From Siphonodentalium dalli (taxonomy: Eukaryota; Mollusca; Scaphopoda; Gadilida; Siphonodentaliidae), in contig CP136066.1 in the NCBI GenBank assembly GCA_032622095.1, positions 151,046,224 to 151,110,223 of the forward strand: a stretch of 64,000 nt of DNA. Reading direction: 5' to 3'. This document shows positions 27,093-38,200 of the stretch, in pieces. Numbering within the stretch: the first letter of the stretch is position 1; each line of letters opens with the position of its first letter. A program made the position numbers and the translations under genes. The notes beneath the pieces were generated by a model. The model did no database searches. It saw nothing but the letters and a program-made list of their open reading frames with translations, and was not told where the DNA came from.

Positions 27093-29215
27093 AAAAACAC
27101 CACAAATCGGCACTACCACAAAAACAGGCAAGTTCAAACCAGAATAACACTAAATCCTCCAATAAATTGCTATGCTATATAGGTTTAAGGCCACTGGCCA
27201 CCCACCAACTGTCCGTTGTCAAACATAAGTCAAGTTTTTGAAAAAAAAACTTGGCTAAAAACTCTCCGACAAATGCCTCAGGTTCATCAAGACAATCGCA
27301 GGAATCGACAAAAACTGACGATCCACTACGGACAGTCAGACTCGTCATCTTTGTCATCACAGAGTTCCTCTGACTGTAGAAAATTGGTTGAGGTTGGGGG
27401 GAGTATAACAAAGAGAAACAGAAACAAATACGCGCTGAAAAACTCTGACAAACACCTCGGATTCATCAATACAATAACAGGAATTGTCAGTGGACAGGTT
27501 CCATGGATTTAAAAAAACTTTGCCAAGTTTTTAAACAATTAATCAGAAATTGAAGAAGTACAAGTTTGGACAAAAGAGAACCTCTGACTGCAGAAGGCGA
27601 ACACAATTGTGTGTTGTAAAAATGCTGAAAAAGTTAGTTATGTCCACTAAATATAGTCTGCAAGGCTCAGAATAGCAGTACACAGGTTTCCCATGGTGTT
27701 AAATATCTGCAGTTTCAAAACAATTGACAGAAAATTTAGGAACAAAAGCTTGGGACACTGTAGCATCCACACACAGATAAGCTGATTCCATTATAACACA
27801 CCCCCCCCCCCCCCCCACAACTTCATTGTGGAGGCACAACAAAGAGGAAGACTAAATATCTCACATGAAAAACTCTCAAGACAAATGCCTCGGGTTCATC
27901 AAGACTACCACAGGAATCGTCAAAAACTGACAATCCACTACGGCCAGTCAGACTCGTCATCTTTGTCATCACAGAATTTCTCTGACTGCAGAAGGCAATC
28001 AATATGTCAACAACCAGTTCAACAATATTATGTGTTACAAATAAATTGTAAAAATAAAGTTGAAAAATGAGATAATTCCAATAAATAAAGTCCAAATGAT
28101 CCCAGTGTGAAATATACAATCCATGTTTCAAAGCAATTGACCAGAAAATGAAGGAGTACAAGTTAGGACAATATCCAGACCCCCATCCCAATGCAAAATA
28201 GACCTGATTTTCCCCAATTTTATCCAACAAATTCCCAATCACATTCTTCCAGTTTCACCTAGTGACAATTGTTAGTTCACCAATTAATTGACGTAAGTAA
28301 GTCAACAAAGCTCTTCCAAAAGAGAAATAAACACCATATTATGTTAAAAACACCATCACAAAATGGCACTACCATGAAAATAGGCTTTTAGGTTTTTTGA
28401 GAACAAACTTACTAAAAACTCTCAGACAAATGCCTCGGGTTCATCAAGACTACCACGGGAATCATCAAAAACTGATGATCCACTATGGACAGTCAGACTT
28501 GTCATCTTTGTCATCAGAGTTCCTAAGACTGTAGAAGGTGGACAAAATTGTGTGTTGCAAAAAAGTTGAAAAAGGGAAATAATTCCATTATGAAGTATCT
28601 TAGAGCTCATCATCGCAGGTGCACAGCTTCTCATGGGTTTGAAATGTATGTTGAAGAAATTGAAGGAGTACAAGGTTGAAGGAGTACAAGTTTGACAAAA
28701 TTATGTTTGTTTAAAAATGCAAAAGGTGCAAACGCCCTCCACTACAAAAAGTCTGATCCAGTCCATATTAAATCGCAGGTGAACAGGTTCCTATAGTGCC
28801 AAGATCAACACAAAATTACTAAAAATGAAGGGATACAAGTGCAGACAAAGTTGCTTCCACAGACGGACAAGGTTTCCAGTATATCCAGCCCCACCCTGAA
28901 ACACCCGCAACGAAACAAAGAGGATTGAGAAAGAGATCAGCTGAAAAACTCTCAGACAAATGCCTCAGGTTCATCAAGATTACCACAGAAATCGCCAAAT
29001 ACTGACTATTCATTACAGCAAGTCAGACTCGTCATCTTTGTCATCACAAAGAGTTACCGTAAATCTGAATATACTTGTGTTTTCAATAGGATGGCAGGAT
29101 TTAGTGAAATTTTCATGATCATTATAAAACACGGGATGCATTTACTGGGAATATTTTACATTGCTTTCGGAAGCTATTTCTGGATCATGTTACTGATGGA
29201 GGATAAACTAAGCAT

Positions 29216-29353
29216 ATGGCTAATTTAACTTGGGAATCACTGCCACTGCAAGAGGAAACAAAGGCCCTTCGGCAACAAACTAGGTATGAGAAGATGGACA
29301 ACACTCACTGCAACCAAAAAATAAAAGACTCTTTGGATCTACTTAAGAAATGA
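29216..29353 (+). CDS. Possible 45-aa small ORF, no known family
   Basis: An ATG at 29216 opens a 45-codon frame ending at TGA 29351-29353, with an in-frame stop shortly upstream of the ATG. The peptide starts MANLTWESLPLQEETKALRQ and is rich in charged and polar residues, compatible with a short helix or coiled coil. Its last codons run into the left arm of the hairpin at 29338-29478. It sits on the strand opposite WDR43. It could be a chance frame, a remnant of a retrocopied exon or part of a transposon. Only the composition suggests coding. Confidence 0.2.
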   Translation: MANLTWESLPLQEETKALRQQTRYEKMDNTHCNQKIKDSLDLLKK

Positions 29354-29478
29354 ATGTTGATTTTTTTTACGTTCCATGGAGTATGGATGCCAGTTGGACT
29401 AACATAAAAATGTCCGACCAACTTGCATGCATACTCCATGGAACGCAACAAAATCAACATTCATTTCCTATGTAGATA
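29338..29478. repeat. Hairpin MITE-like inverted repeat (~141 bp)
   Basis: The left arm (ATCTACTTAAGAAATGAATG ... CCATGGAGTATGGATGCC, 29338-29392) pairs with the right arm (GCATGCATACTCCATGGAAC ... TTCCTATGTAGATA, 29424-29478). The short centre also pairs (AGTTGGAC with GTCCGACCAACT), so the whole segment can fold as nearly one hairpin. No obvious target duplication was identified. Confidence 0.75.
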
Positions 29479-29611
29479 CATTAAGAACATCCAATCCTTA
29501 TATATACACAAAGAAGTTGGGTATGTACATAACACGAGGCAATTTCAACCAACCATTTGTGCGAGCCTGAGAAACAGGAAATTGACTTTCGGTGGCCTTA
29601 CTAATACAAAC

Positions 29612-29730
29612 CTGTGTGTTCGGCTGTACATTCTTTTTGACAATTGATGGACGAATGGTATCACAACAGCGATCGGCAGCTTCTTCACTGTATTCTTTAC
29701 TATTGTAGTGTCTCTTGTTTGCAAGACATT
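29612..29730 (-). CDS. WDR43: WDR43 exon f (119 bp), Utp12-type domain
   Basis: Acceptor ATATCTTTTCAG and donor GTTTGT. There are 39 codons plus two bases, starting NVLQTRDTTIVKNTVKKLPI and continuing to an HQLSKRM motif. This matches the VLQTRNxxLIKKTV ... LxELTKRL segment of WDR43. The next exon, expected to begin with one base completing an Arg or Ser codon, was not identified before the N gap. Confidence 0.9.
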
Positions 29731-32700
29731 CTGAAAAGATATCAACCTTTCTATATGTACAAAGAGAAATAAAACTATAAAAGAATTGGATGAAAAATGT
29801 TGGCTGTAGGGCTTGCTGAAGTATCTAGTTATGCAACGAGTAAAATTCAAGATGTCTGCCGGCGGCTTTCTTTTTCATCAGCAATGCCTTTGTAAATAAA
29901 CAAGACTTCCCAAAAAGATTTTATATCTCATGATAGATAAATATTGTGTATCCTCATCAAATTTCAGAAGAATAGATTTAATCCATGAAATCACATATAG
30001 ACAGCTGGCTAGAATTCAGAATACTTACATTTATCATCTTTTGATCAGAGCTTTGGAGGCCTTGAACAAGGAGTTTGGCCAGTGTGTCAGTTTTAGGCCT
30101 TTCAGATAACGATGATCCTGAGAAGCTGATAGCATTCAACCGTTGCTCCATTGTGAGCTGAAATAATTATAACAAATGTTGACTAATTCTGGTCCTGACA
30201 ACACATCCGACAACAGTAAACACCAATATTTTTATGCAAGTCTTCTTAACACTTTCATGATGCTGGTGCAGCATTAAAGATGCTGTGCCAGTGCACTCTC
30301 TTTAATATGCGAGTCTCCCATATGGAGACACATATGTAAGAGAATACACTTGCTTACAAGGTCAAGTAAATAGTGTTAGGTCAATGTACTCTCTTATATA
30401 TGCGAGGCTCCCTATGAGAGACTCGCATATATATATGAGAATGCATTGGCACAGGGTTTTTGCAAAATTCAGGAAACACCGGTCATGGAAGGGTTAAAGG
30501 CATGTTTGCGTTACTATTCCACAAATAAAGCACTAGAAACACCTGGTTCTACAAATATTTCATATAAAAGTGTTTTAGAAGATCGACTTATTAAAGTTCT
30601 TAAAAAAGTAACCTTACCTGTCCCTGGAAAATAATGATTTCTTAGAGACAGAAGCTTCTGTTAAAGGGACCCAAGGCACTTGCAGTGGGTAAGTGTGCAC
30701 AGAACTTCGATCAATATTCTTCAAGTTTGATATTCACCTCTGCTTCTGAAGTTTTCCTTTTCCGTCTTTGGGGTAAGAGATCCATTGCTCTACTTTTTGG
30801 TGCCATGTCCTTTGGTGCCAACAGTGTGACATCCTTTGAGACTGCTGGAGTTTTAATCTAAAAAACAGAAGTATTTAAATTTTCTAATTAGAGAACTTTC
30901 AGACAACTATATCAATCTAACACTTAACCTCTTCGCTGCTATAACATCCGTAACTATTACGGACGTAAAAGCATGTCGTGTGCTATATGGTCCATAGTAC
31001 CTACGTACCTACTCCAGCACATTAGCAGTGAGAGCTTTCCGATGAATGGCAACAAGCCATATTTCCGAATAAATCCTGAAAAGTTACCCATAATTCTGCT
31101 GTCGATTATTTAGGGCATTACTGTAGACTTAGCTATATGATGAAGAAACGATATGGTGGGATGTCAATATTTTTGTTTTCAAAATTGTTCACTGCCGTTT
31201 CCTCCCTTTAAGTTTTATTATTTTTAATGAAAAAACATCGTCAATCTATTGAAAATGATGTTTTAAGGTCATTGTCAGTACTGGCACTATTATGTAATGC
31301 AGCAATCCATGGTACATGTATTTATATTGAACATCCCAAAAATGACTGCATGCTACATATTAAATATAAAAGCACATATGAAGTGACACATTTATCCTTG
31401 AAATATTGTTTATTCAGTGATTAAAGCTACGAAGAATTTCCTACTATTTTGACCTATTCAATTTAGAATGACATACCTAATGACATTTGTATAGTTTTGA
31501 CCTAAACCATTCAGAAAATTATAATCAGGCTTGATTCTAGAAAGGAAAATGCATACAATAGCAAGGTATCCAACCTTTGATAGAGAATACTCACACTGGT
31601 GACTTCTGTTTGTGATCGGATATTAACCAGCGTGTGTACCTCTCTAGTTAGCTTCACTGTTGGTTTACTCCTGTCGAATGGCTGAAACATAAGTTAACAC
31701 TTATTAGACTGAGGTGTTTACAGACTTCAATTTGAAGGGAAAACATGTTATTTAACATTTCAATACCATAAGGCCACACAAAGTTTATTACATGTTTCTC
31801 GGACACTTTTTTTTCCTTCAAAATCGACAGGCTGTCTTGTTTTTTTAGATTAGGGCGCCACCCAGATGCCCAAACACCCAGCCACAAACCTTCCCTCATC
31901 AAACCATAGTTTTTATTTTTTTTAATTACTACTAAAAATATGAACTTGCTCAAGGCAAACTCTTGACTGGTGCCTTGCATAACTGTGTTAAAATAAACAC
32001 ATGCAGTAGACTATTTTATGTGCAAACATCAGGGCTATTAACTCTTTCAGTGCCAGGCTTATTTTGTAGGTTTAGTGCCAGGGAATCTTACGTTTTTCAT
32101 GGGCATCAAAATTATTACTATGAATACTTGGTGATAGTTTTGAGTTATAACATGCCCCTAAGTTTGTTTTTAAATTCGCTATAGCATGCTTAAGCATACC
32201 CAAAAAAAATTCAACCCAAAAAAAATAAAATACAAGCAGTCGCAGACGGCGGTATCCCCCGCCGAATTGCACAATTGGGGAAGTGCATTCTCAATAATGT
32301 TTGCGTTCTCAGTATGTGCTAAACAAGAGGTGGGATTTTGTCAAAAAGCCTGGCTTGCAAACTCATTTTAGGCACTGGTCATGGGAACGAATATACCAAA
32401 AATCTTTTAAATCCGTTGACAATTGTTGATAATTAGTCTTGTGACGTCATCCATTAAGTCCAATAACTCTGCTAAAAATATCTGGCCGGACCTGGTTTGC
32501 GAACTCATTCTAGATACTGGTCATGTGAACTCATATACCAAAAATCTTAGAAATCCGTTGACATTTGTGGAAATGAGCCCTGTGACGTCGTCTATTTGCT
32601 ATTTGGTAAATTCGACGAAAATAATAAACAAAGTCCAATAACTCCGGTAAAAATATCTGGCCTGACCTGGCTTGCGAAATAATTCTAGGTAATGGTCAGG

Positions 32701-34350
32701 TGAACTCATACACCAAATATCTTTGAAATCCGTTTACATTTGTTCAAGTTATGACTCTTACAAATTCGGGACGGACAGACGGACGGAACCCATTACTATA
32801 TGCCCCGCAAATTTTAAATTTGGCGGGGGATAAAATTTGAGTTTTTAAATTTTTTTTTAGGGCCGATCTCTTATCGGCCCTGGCACTATACAGACCGTAA
32901 ATTATCGGCCCCCTGGCACTGAAAGAGTTAAGTTAGTGATATTAAAATAAATGAAATGGTTTGTTTACAATTTCAGTATTTAAAAGGACCCCCACAACCA
33001 AATACAACTAAAACAATACCTACTATTTTTTCAAACGAAGGTTTGATGAAGTTGCCATACACAATGAGAATAGATTTAAGATGATCATCACAGACACAGG
33101 AAGCTAAAACTGGCACTTGGTTTGATAAGATGTCTTTGGATGCAGGACTTGAAATTTGCACAGTAACTTTGGGCTGTAGAGGTGCTTTCAATCGCCTGCA
33201 AGTATTTAAGAGAGATATTTTGTCAATACAGAATGGAGTATATGAAAAACATTCTCTCATAAGATTTAGCCCAGAGGGGGAGATGACAAATATAGCATGT
33301 TTTGGCAGACAATGTGTTCTTACTTATCACCATTAAACCTTTTTCATGTTGCAAAAATTATATATCGCCTAAAGAAGGCAGGTCATGCAAAGTAACAATT
33401 TATTACACTCCTATGTGCGATTTCCATTGAAAAGGCCATTAATAAAAAATGGTAATGTCACCAGTGAATTATGTCATTTCTCCTGACGTCATGTCGCTTA
33501 CAGAACTAGACAAATTTTCTGTGGTTGATCTTTCTCCACATCGAGACTTTCATGCATTAATTCTGGGTATTTTAATCATATTTGGCAAACCAAATTGATG
33601 CAGAAGTGTAATAAATAGAATAATCAATTATGTTAAATAATTCACTCGAGGCGAGAGACTTTTAGGTAAGAAACTCGTCCTTCTTACCGACGTCTCTCGC
33701 CTCTCGTGAATTATTTAATGTAATTCTCGAAACCAATTGATTACTCTCTATGTATCACCTGCTTTGGTTAACAATAAATGCGCATGTGAACTATGCTAAT
33801 TATCAGTATAATCTCAGCCCTGTTAATTAGCGTCGGCTATCGGCTGAACTGAGGCTAAAATAAAATTGATTGATTTAAAAAAAATATTGCTGCAGAGAGT
33901 TCTTTGTGTCGCACTACAGACAGCAAAAATTCATTGTTGAATGCCAAGGACTACTGAGATTATAATGACTACACGTGTGTCTTGATAATCAACAATTTAA
34001 AGCCAGAACCAACCAAGGTCTGCCGCGATAATGGGCCAAGTTATAATTGTAAACTGAAGTTACATGTATGTGTAGAGCATGCAACTATGTGGCTCTGAGG
34101 CTCCCTATGGGAGACTAGCATTTATAAGAGAATGCACTGGCACAGGGTCTTTGATGATGCACCACTCCCGTAATGAAAGGGTTAAAGGAACAAAGCCAAT
34201 AATTAGATGCTGTATGTTGTTGTAACTGAGAAATGGAACCCTGAATAAATTTTAAATATTTTCACAGAAGGAAAGTAGTACATACCCATTGAGAAGATGT
34301 TCAAATATCAGAAGGAGGCCATTTCTGGTGACCACTAACAGCAACAGAGG
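29612..34350 (-). CDS. WDR43: WDR43 (UTP5) gene fragment, six internal exons
   Basis: WDR43/UTP5 is a nucleolar WD40 protein of the UtpA (t-UTP) subcomplex of the small-subunit processome, linking rDNA transcription to 18S pre-rRNA processing. Six minus-strand exons were assembled by eye: 34286-34350, 33024-33195, 31595-31681, 30738-30857, 30029-30157 and 29612-29730. All have AG acceptors and GT donors, and phases agree at every junction, giving 692 nt of coding sequence. Landmarks in order are LVVTRNGLLLIFEHLLNG (end of the WD40 part), PLQPKVTVQIS, VYGNFIKPSFEKI, a basic linker (RRKRK), MEQRLNAIS, LLVQGLQSSDQKMIN and NVLQTRDTTIVKNTVKKLP. The last two belong to the Utp12-type C-terminal domain and align with my memory of the vertebrate protein without gaps. 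The WD40 N-terminus (expected beyond 34350) and the remaining Utp12 domain plus acidic tail (expected below 29612) were not found. Introns contain MITEs. Confidence 0.9.
30029..30157 (-). CDS. WDR43: WDR43 exon e (129 bp), start of the Utp12-type domain
   Basis: Acceptor AATTATTTCAG and donor GTAAGT (strong), phase 0 at both ends, 43 codons. The LTMEQRLNAIS and LAKLLVQGLQSSDQKMIN motifs correspond to the conserved MEERLxAM and LLxQGLxSxDxxMLN motifs of WDR43. Confidence 0.92.
30246..30497. mobile_element. TTAA-flanked MITE in a WDR43 intron
   Basis: TTAA occurs at both ends (30246-30249, 30494-30497) with imperfect terminal inverted repeats (CACTTTCATGATGCTGGTG against CACCGGTCATGGAAGGG). 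Internal arms around 30285-30325 and 30405-30452 (GTGCCAGTGCACTCTC ... GAGAATGCATTGGCAC) form a long hairpin. The TTAA target suggests the piggyBac superfamily. No transposase is present. Confidence 0.65.
30738..30857 (-). CDS. WDR43: WDR43 exon d (120 bp)
   Basis: Acceptor GTTTTTTAG and donor GTGAAT, phase 0 at both ends, 40 codons. It encodes the poorly conserved basic linker between propeller and C-terminal domain, with a QRRKRK cluster that could act as a nuclear or nucleolar localisation signal, ending KTSEAE. Confidence 0.8.
31595..31681 (-). CDS. WDR43: WDR43 exon c (87 bp)
   Basis: Acceptor TTATGTTTCAG and donor GTGAGT, phase 0 at both ends, 29 codons (PFDRSKPTVKLTREV ...). The spacing from the preceding FEKI motif to TREV matches the homologous segment without gaps. 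Lower intrinsic conservation makes this exon depend on its phase and its neighbours. Confidence 0.8.
32038..32931. mobile_element. TTAA-flanked 894-bp MITE with perfect 20-bp terminal inverted repeats
   Basis: TTAACTCTTTCAGTGCCAGG at 32038-32057 is the exact reverse complement of 32912-32931. TTAA at both ends fits a piggyBac-type target duplication, with TIR beginning CTCTTTCAGTGCC. The interior has no transposase. It contains degenerate repeats (GACGTCATCCATTAAGTCCAATAACTC and similar), a GACGGACAGACGGACGG tract and an A/T-rich end. It lies in the WDR43 intron between exons b and c. Confidence 0.75.
33024..33195 (-). CDS. WDR43: WDR43 exon b (172 bp)
   Basis: Acceptor TACTTGCAG and donor GTAGGT. 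The first base completes a Gly codon, and 57 codons follow (RLKAPLQPKVTVQIS ... ILIVYGNFIKPSFEKI). The VTVQIS and VYGxxxxPxFE motifs match WDR43 homologues. The alternative donor 4 nt downstream (GTATTG) would change phase and open the next exon into a stop, so GTAGGT is preferred. Confidence 0.88.
33633..33718. repeat. Hairpin MITE-like inverted repeat in a WDR43 intron
   Basis: TTAAATAATTCACTCGAGGC ... GGTAAGAA pairs with TTCTTACC ... GCCTCTCGTGAATTATTTAA around a short loop. Outer AATCAATT (33622-33629) and AATTGATT (33735-33742) may extend the structure. No coding capacity. Confidence 0.7.
34087..34185. mobile_element. Truncated relative of the 30246-30497 MITE
   Basis: GAGGCTCCCTATGGGAGACT, GAGAATGCACTGGCACAGGG and the end AATGAAAGGGTTAA match the right part of the MITE at 30246-30497. 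TTAA lies at 34182-34185. The left end is not recognisable. Confidence 0.5.
34286..34350 (-). CDS. WDR43: WDR43 exon a (65 bp)
   Basis: Acceptor TATTTTATAG and donor GTATGT. It encodes PLLLLVVTRNGLLLIFEHLLN plus two bases of a Gly codon completed by the next exon. This corresponds to the last beta-propeller strands before the linker in WDR43 homologues (xVVxRxGxxxxFEHxLNG). Confidence 0.88.
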
Positions 34351-34440
34351 CTATAAAATAAACGATAAAACATTCAGTAGAAATTTCACCAGTAAAGTAA
34401 TAAGAACAATTCTGCATTGGTAAATATCAAATCACAAAAT

Positions 34441-34850
34441 GTAGGACCAGCGAAGGTCAAGTATGAAAATAGTGTGTCTGACATTTGCAGAATGAGGTCC
34501 CCCAGAGGTTGAATTTAGTGACACTATCCTGCACATTGGGCTAGCATCTCCAAAATCACCATCTGGGAACCTCATTCTGCTTAGGCCTCAACTGCTATGG
34601 GAGACTTAGGGTCAGATTGAAGTTTCCCAGTTGAAGTTGGTGATGTTCACCCATTCGTCACATCGGTTATGCATTTTATCTTCAGCAAATTAGGAAACTG
34701 AACTGAAGGGGAAAAGTAACTAAAACTATGTTAATTTGAGACTATAGATAAGATGAGACCTAAGCAGAATGAGGTTCCCAGAGGGTGAATTTGGTGCTGC
34801 TAATCACCTTCTAGGGACCTCTTTTCGCAAATGTAAGAGACTCATTTCCA
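34441..34850. repeat. Partial copy of the hairpin region of the 2-kb interspersed element
   Basis: Two GCAGAATGAGGT modules (34492, 34764) with their inverted partners and the intervening GTTGAAGTTGGTGATGTTCACCCATT sequence match 26030-26345 and 50975-51360. Neither terminus of the element is present. Confidence 0.65.
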
Positions 34851-34885
34851 GGCTTGACGAAGGTAGAAATATACCTGTTTCTAAT

Positions 34886-34975
34886 CTAATGTTTCTGCCA
34901 TACATACTTAAGTTTCTGCCATACATGCTAATGTTTCTGCCATACATACTAATGTTTCTGCCATACATACTAATG
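34886..34975. repeat. 21-bp minisatellite, about 4 copies
   Basis: Direct repeats of AATGTTTCTGCCATACATACT with few mismatches. The translated LPYILMF repetition is a by-product of the repeat, not a gene. Confidence 0.9.
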
Positions 34976-35270
34976 CTTCAATTGACAATACTGGTTTGCA
35001 ATCAATAGATAGAAAAACAAAAGTGTGTAAACTGGTTAATGTTATTAAACTGTTTAACGTTATTGCACAAGTTTAAGATGCGTTGGCACAACAAGAACCA
35101 TAGGTTAAGGTGTACCTTGCGACATAACATTAACATGTTCACACAACTGTGTTCTATATTTGTTGCACATTCTAAATATTTTAGCTTGTAGTACACTGAA
35201 ATTTATAACTATTTTGCTTTATTTAATTGCAAACTTGTGATTTATGTTGACAATACTTCATAATTTAGTG
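34976..35270. other. Non-coding AT-rich spacer
   Basis: Between the minisatellite and the 1.11-kb array. I see no gene, splice-bounded exon or repeat signature here. Confidence 0.5.
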
Positions 35271-38200
35271 AAAGCATTTTCTGTTACAGTTCATGTCGTC
35301 AATATCATTTTCAACATAATCGATTTGTATTGTCCAAGACCAAGAAGACAAAACTTGTATTGAAAATAATGAAATATTCTGTATTTTGCTGTATTACAAA
35401 TATAAAACAATGGATGTGCAATATATAATTATACAGCTAGTTGAAAAAAAGATGGATTTCTGGCATGTCCAAGTGTGTTTGAGATTGGACACCATGACGA
35501 TACCAAACTTCAGTAACACTTGTGATAATGTATCTGGTTGTTACAATCTGACATGTTATAATATCATACAGACTGTCAAAACCAGAACTCGTAACCAAGC
35601 TTGATCAATATACTGACAATTAAAGACTTAAGAGACAAAATTTGAAGAGTTGGAAACAATCCACTGATGAGATGAACAATGCTCTAGCACACACCAGAAG
35701 ACATTTTCAGTTTTTCTGGACAAATACTGATGTTACAAAAGATTTTTTTTAAATAATGTCTTAGCTTCACAATAATATATACATTTATATACATATGTCA
35801 AGAATTTCTCTTAATAATTTGCATCAAACTGACTTATAGTGCCTCGCCTTAAAAACAGTGGCCATGTTGGACGCCATCTTGTCTCGTGTGTACACGGCCA
35901 CTTTTTTTTCGTGTTAACATTGCTTAATAGTTGAGGGACATAATAAGGAAGAAAATGAGTGGGGTGAAATTAAGTCATGTGGTCGGGGGTGCAGGGGTAC
36001 CTTATCAGATCCCAGACTGTTATATTTGTGTTTTCATCGCCGTTGTGTGACCTTTTGACCTCTAGTGACGTCATCAATGAAAAAGTTATATTTTTTTTTG
36101 CTACCAGTGGATAGAGTACTCAAACACCTACAAAATGACACATCACCTACTAAATTCCAATCACAATAGCATCACTTAACTTATATGGGATATAGCATCA
36201 TAATCGGAAAATATGGTAACCGTGTAAGGCTAAAATTTGACCCAGTAGGTGAAATAGGACCCAAAATATTTGCTGTTAAACTCATTTTTCATGACCAATA
36301 CATATTAGGGTACATGAAAATACCCAAGAAGTTAAGTGGGGGGGGGGGGGGGGTGCACAAGGGGTCCTGCCAACTCATGGACTAAAAGCATTTTCTGTTA
36401 CAGTTCATGTTGTCAATATCATTTTCAACATAATCGGTTTGTATTGTCAAAGACCAAGAAGACAAAACTTGTATTGAACATAATGAAATATTCTGTATTT
36501 TGCTGTATTACATATATAAAACAATGGATGTGCAATATATAATTATACAGCTAGTTGAACAAAAGATGGATTTCTGGCATGTCCAAGTGTGTTTGAGAAT
36601 GGACACCATGATGATGCTAAACTTCAGTAACACTTGTGATAATGTATCTGGTTGTTACAATCTAACATGTTATAATATCATGCAGACTGTCAAAACCAGA
36701 ACTCGTAACCAAGCTTGATCAATATACTGACCATTAAAGACGTAAGAGACAAAATTTGAAGAGTTGGAAACAATCCACTGATGAGATGAACAATGCTCTA
36801 GCACACACCAGAAGACATTTTCAGTTTTTCTGGACAAATACTGATGTTACAAAAGATTTTTTTTAAATAATGTCTTAGCTTCACAATAATATATACATTT
36901 ATATACATTTGTCAAGAATTTCTCTTAATAATTTGCATCAAACTGACTTATAGTGCCTCGCCTTAAAAACAGTGGCCATGTTGGACGCCATCTTGTCTCG
37001 TGTGTACACGGCCACTTTTTTTTCGTGTTAACATTGCTTAATAGTTGAGGGACATAATAAGGAAGAAAATGAGTGGGGTGAAATTAAGTCATGTGGTCGG
37101 GGGTGCAGGGGTACCTTATCAGATCCCAGACTGTTATATTTGTGTTTTCATCGCCGTTGTGTGACCTTTTGACCTCTGGTGACATCATCAATGAAAAAGT
37201 TATATATTTTTTTGCTACCAGTGGATAGAGTACTCAAACACCTACAAAATGACACATCACCTCCTAAATTCCAATCACAATAGCATCACTTAACTTATAT
37301 GGGATATAGCATCATAATCGGAAAATATGGTAACCGTGTAAGGCTAAACTTTGACCCAGTAGGTGAAATAGGACCCAAAATATTTGCTGTTAAACTCATT
37401 TTTCATGACCAATACATATTAGGGTACATGAAAATACCCAAGAAGTTAAGTGGGGGGGGGGGGGGGGGTGCACAAGGGGTCCTGCCAGCTCATGGACTAA
37501 AAGCATTTTCTGTTACAGTTCATGTTGTCAATATCATTTTCAACATAATCGGTTTGTATTGTCAAAGACCAAGAAGACATAACTTGTATTGAACATAATG
37601 AAATATTCTGTATTTTTCTGTATTACATATATAAAACAATGGATGTGCAATATATAATTATACAGCTAGTTGAAAAAAAGATGGATTTCTGGCATGTCCA
37701 AGTATGTTTGAGAATGGACACCATGATGATGCTAAACTTCAGTAACACTTGTGATAATGTATCTGGTTGTTACAATCTAACATGTTATAATATCATGCCG
37801 ACTGTCAAAACCAGAACTCGTAATCAAGCTTGATCAATATACTGACCATTAAAGACGTAAGAGACAAAATTTGATGAGTTGGAAATAATCCACTGATGAG
37901 ATGAACAATGCTCTAGCACACACCAGAAGACATTTTCAGTTTTTCTGGACAAATACTGATGTTCCAAAAAAAAAATTGAAAATAATTTGTTCCAATTTAG
38001 TGCTAAAAAGGTACCACTATGTCTTAGCTTCACAATAATATATACATTTATATACATTTGTCAAGATTTTCTCTTAATAATTTGCATCAAACTGACTTAT
38101 AGTGCCTCATCTTAAAAACAGCGGCCATGTTGGACGCCATCTTGTCTCGTGTATACACGGCCACTTTTTTTTCCTGTTAACATTGCTTAATAGTTGAGGG

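Larger units (their letters stand above)
23124..29058. repeat. Tandem ~0.5-kb modules with a conserved exon-like core (at least 8 copies)
   Basis: A core of about 120 bp recurs at 23190-23312, 23669-23790, 24254-24378, 27256-27382, 27437-27490 (truncated), 27868-27995, 28415-28536 and 28943-29058. Flanking sequence is also homologous between modules but more diverged: compare 23313-23490 with 27996-28170. Some modules end in a poly-C tract (24187-24216, 27799-27817). The series is interrupted by the interspersed element at 24558-27092. By eye the core is better conserved than its flanks. On the minus strand each good core is preceded by a plausible splice acceptor (CTTCTGCAG or CTTCTACAG). 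I do not recognise the encoded peptide. Confidence 0.85.

Noticed and set aside
29545-29850. 101-codon minus-strand frame read as a single gene
   Set aside because: Only 29612-29730 is WDR43-like. The two flanks are intron, marked by clear AG and GT sites.
30446-30634. 62-codon plus-strand frame in a WDR43 intron
   Set aside because: It begins inside a MITE and runs into intron sequence. It is on the strand opposite the gene and has no domain.
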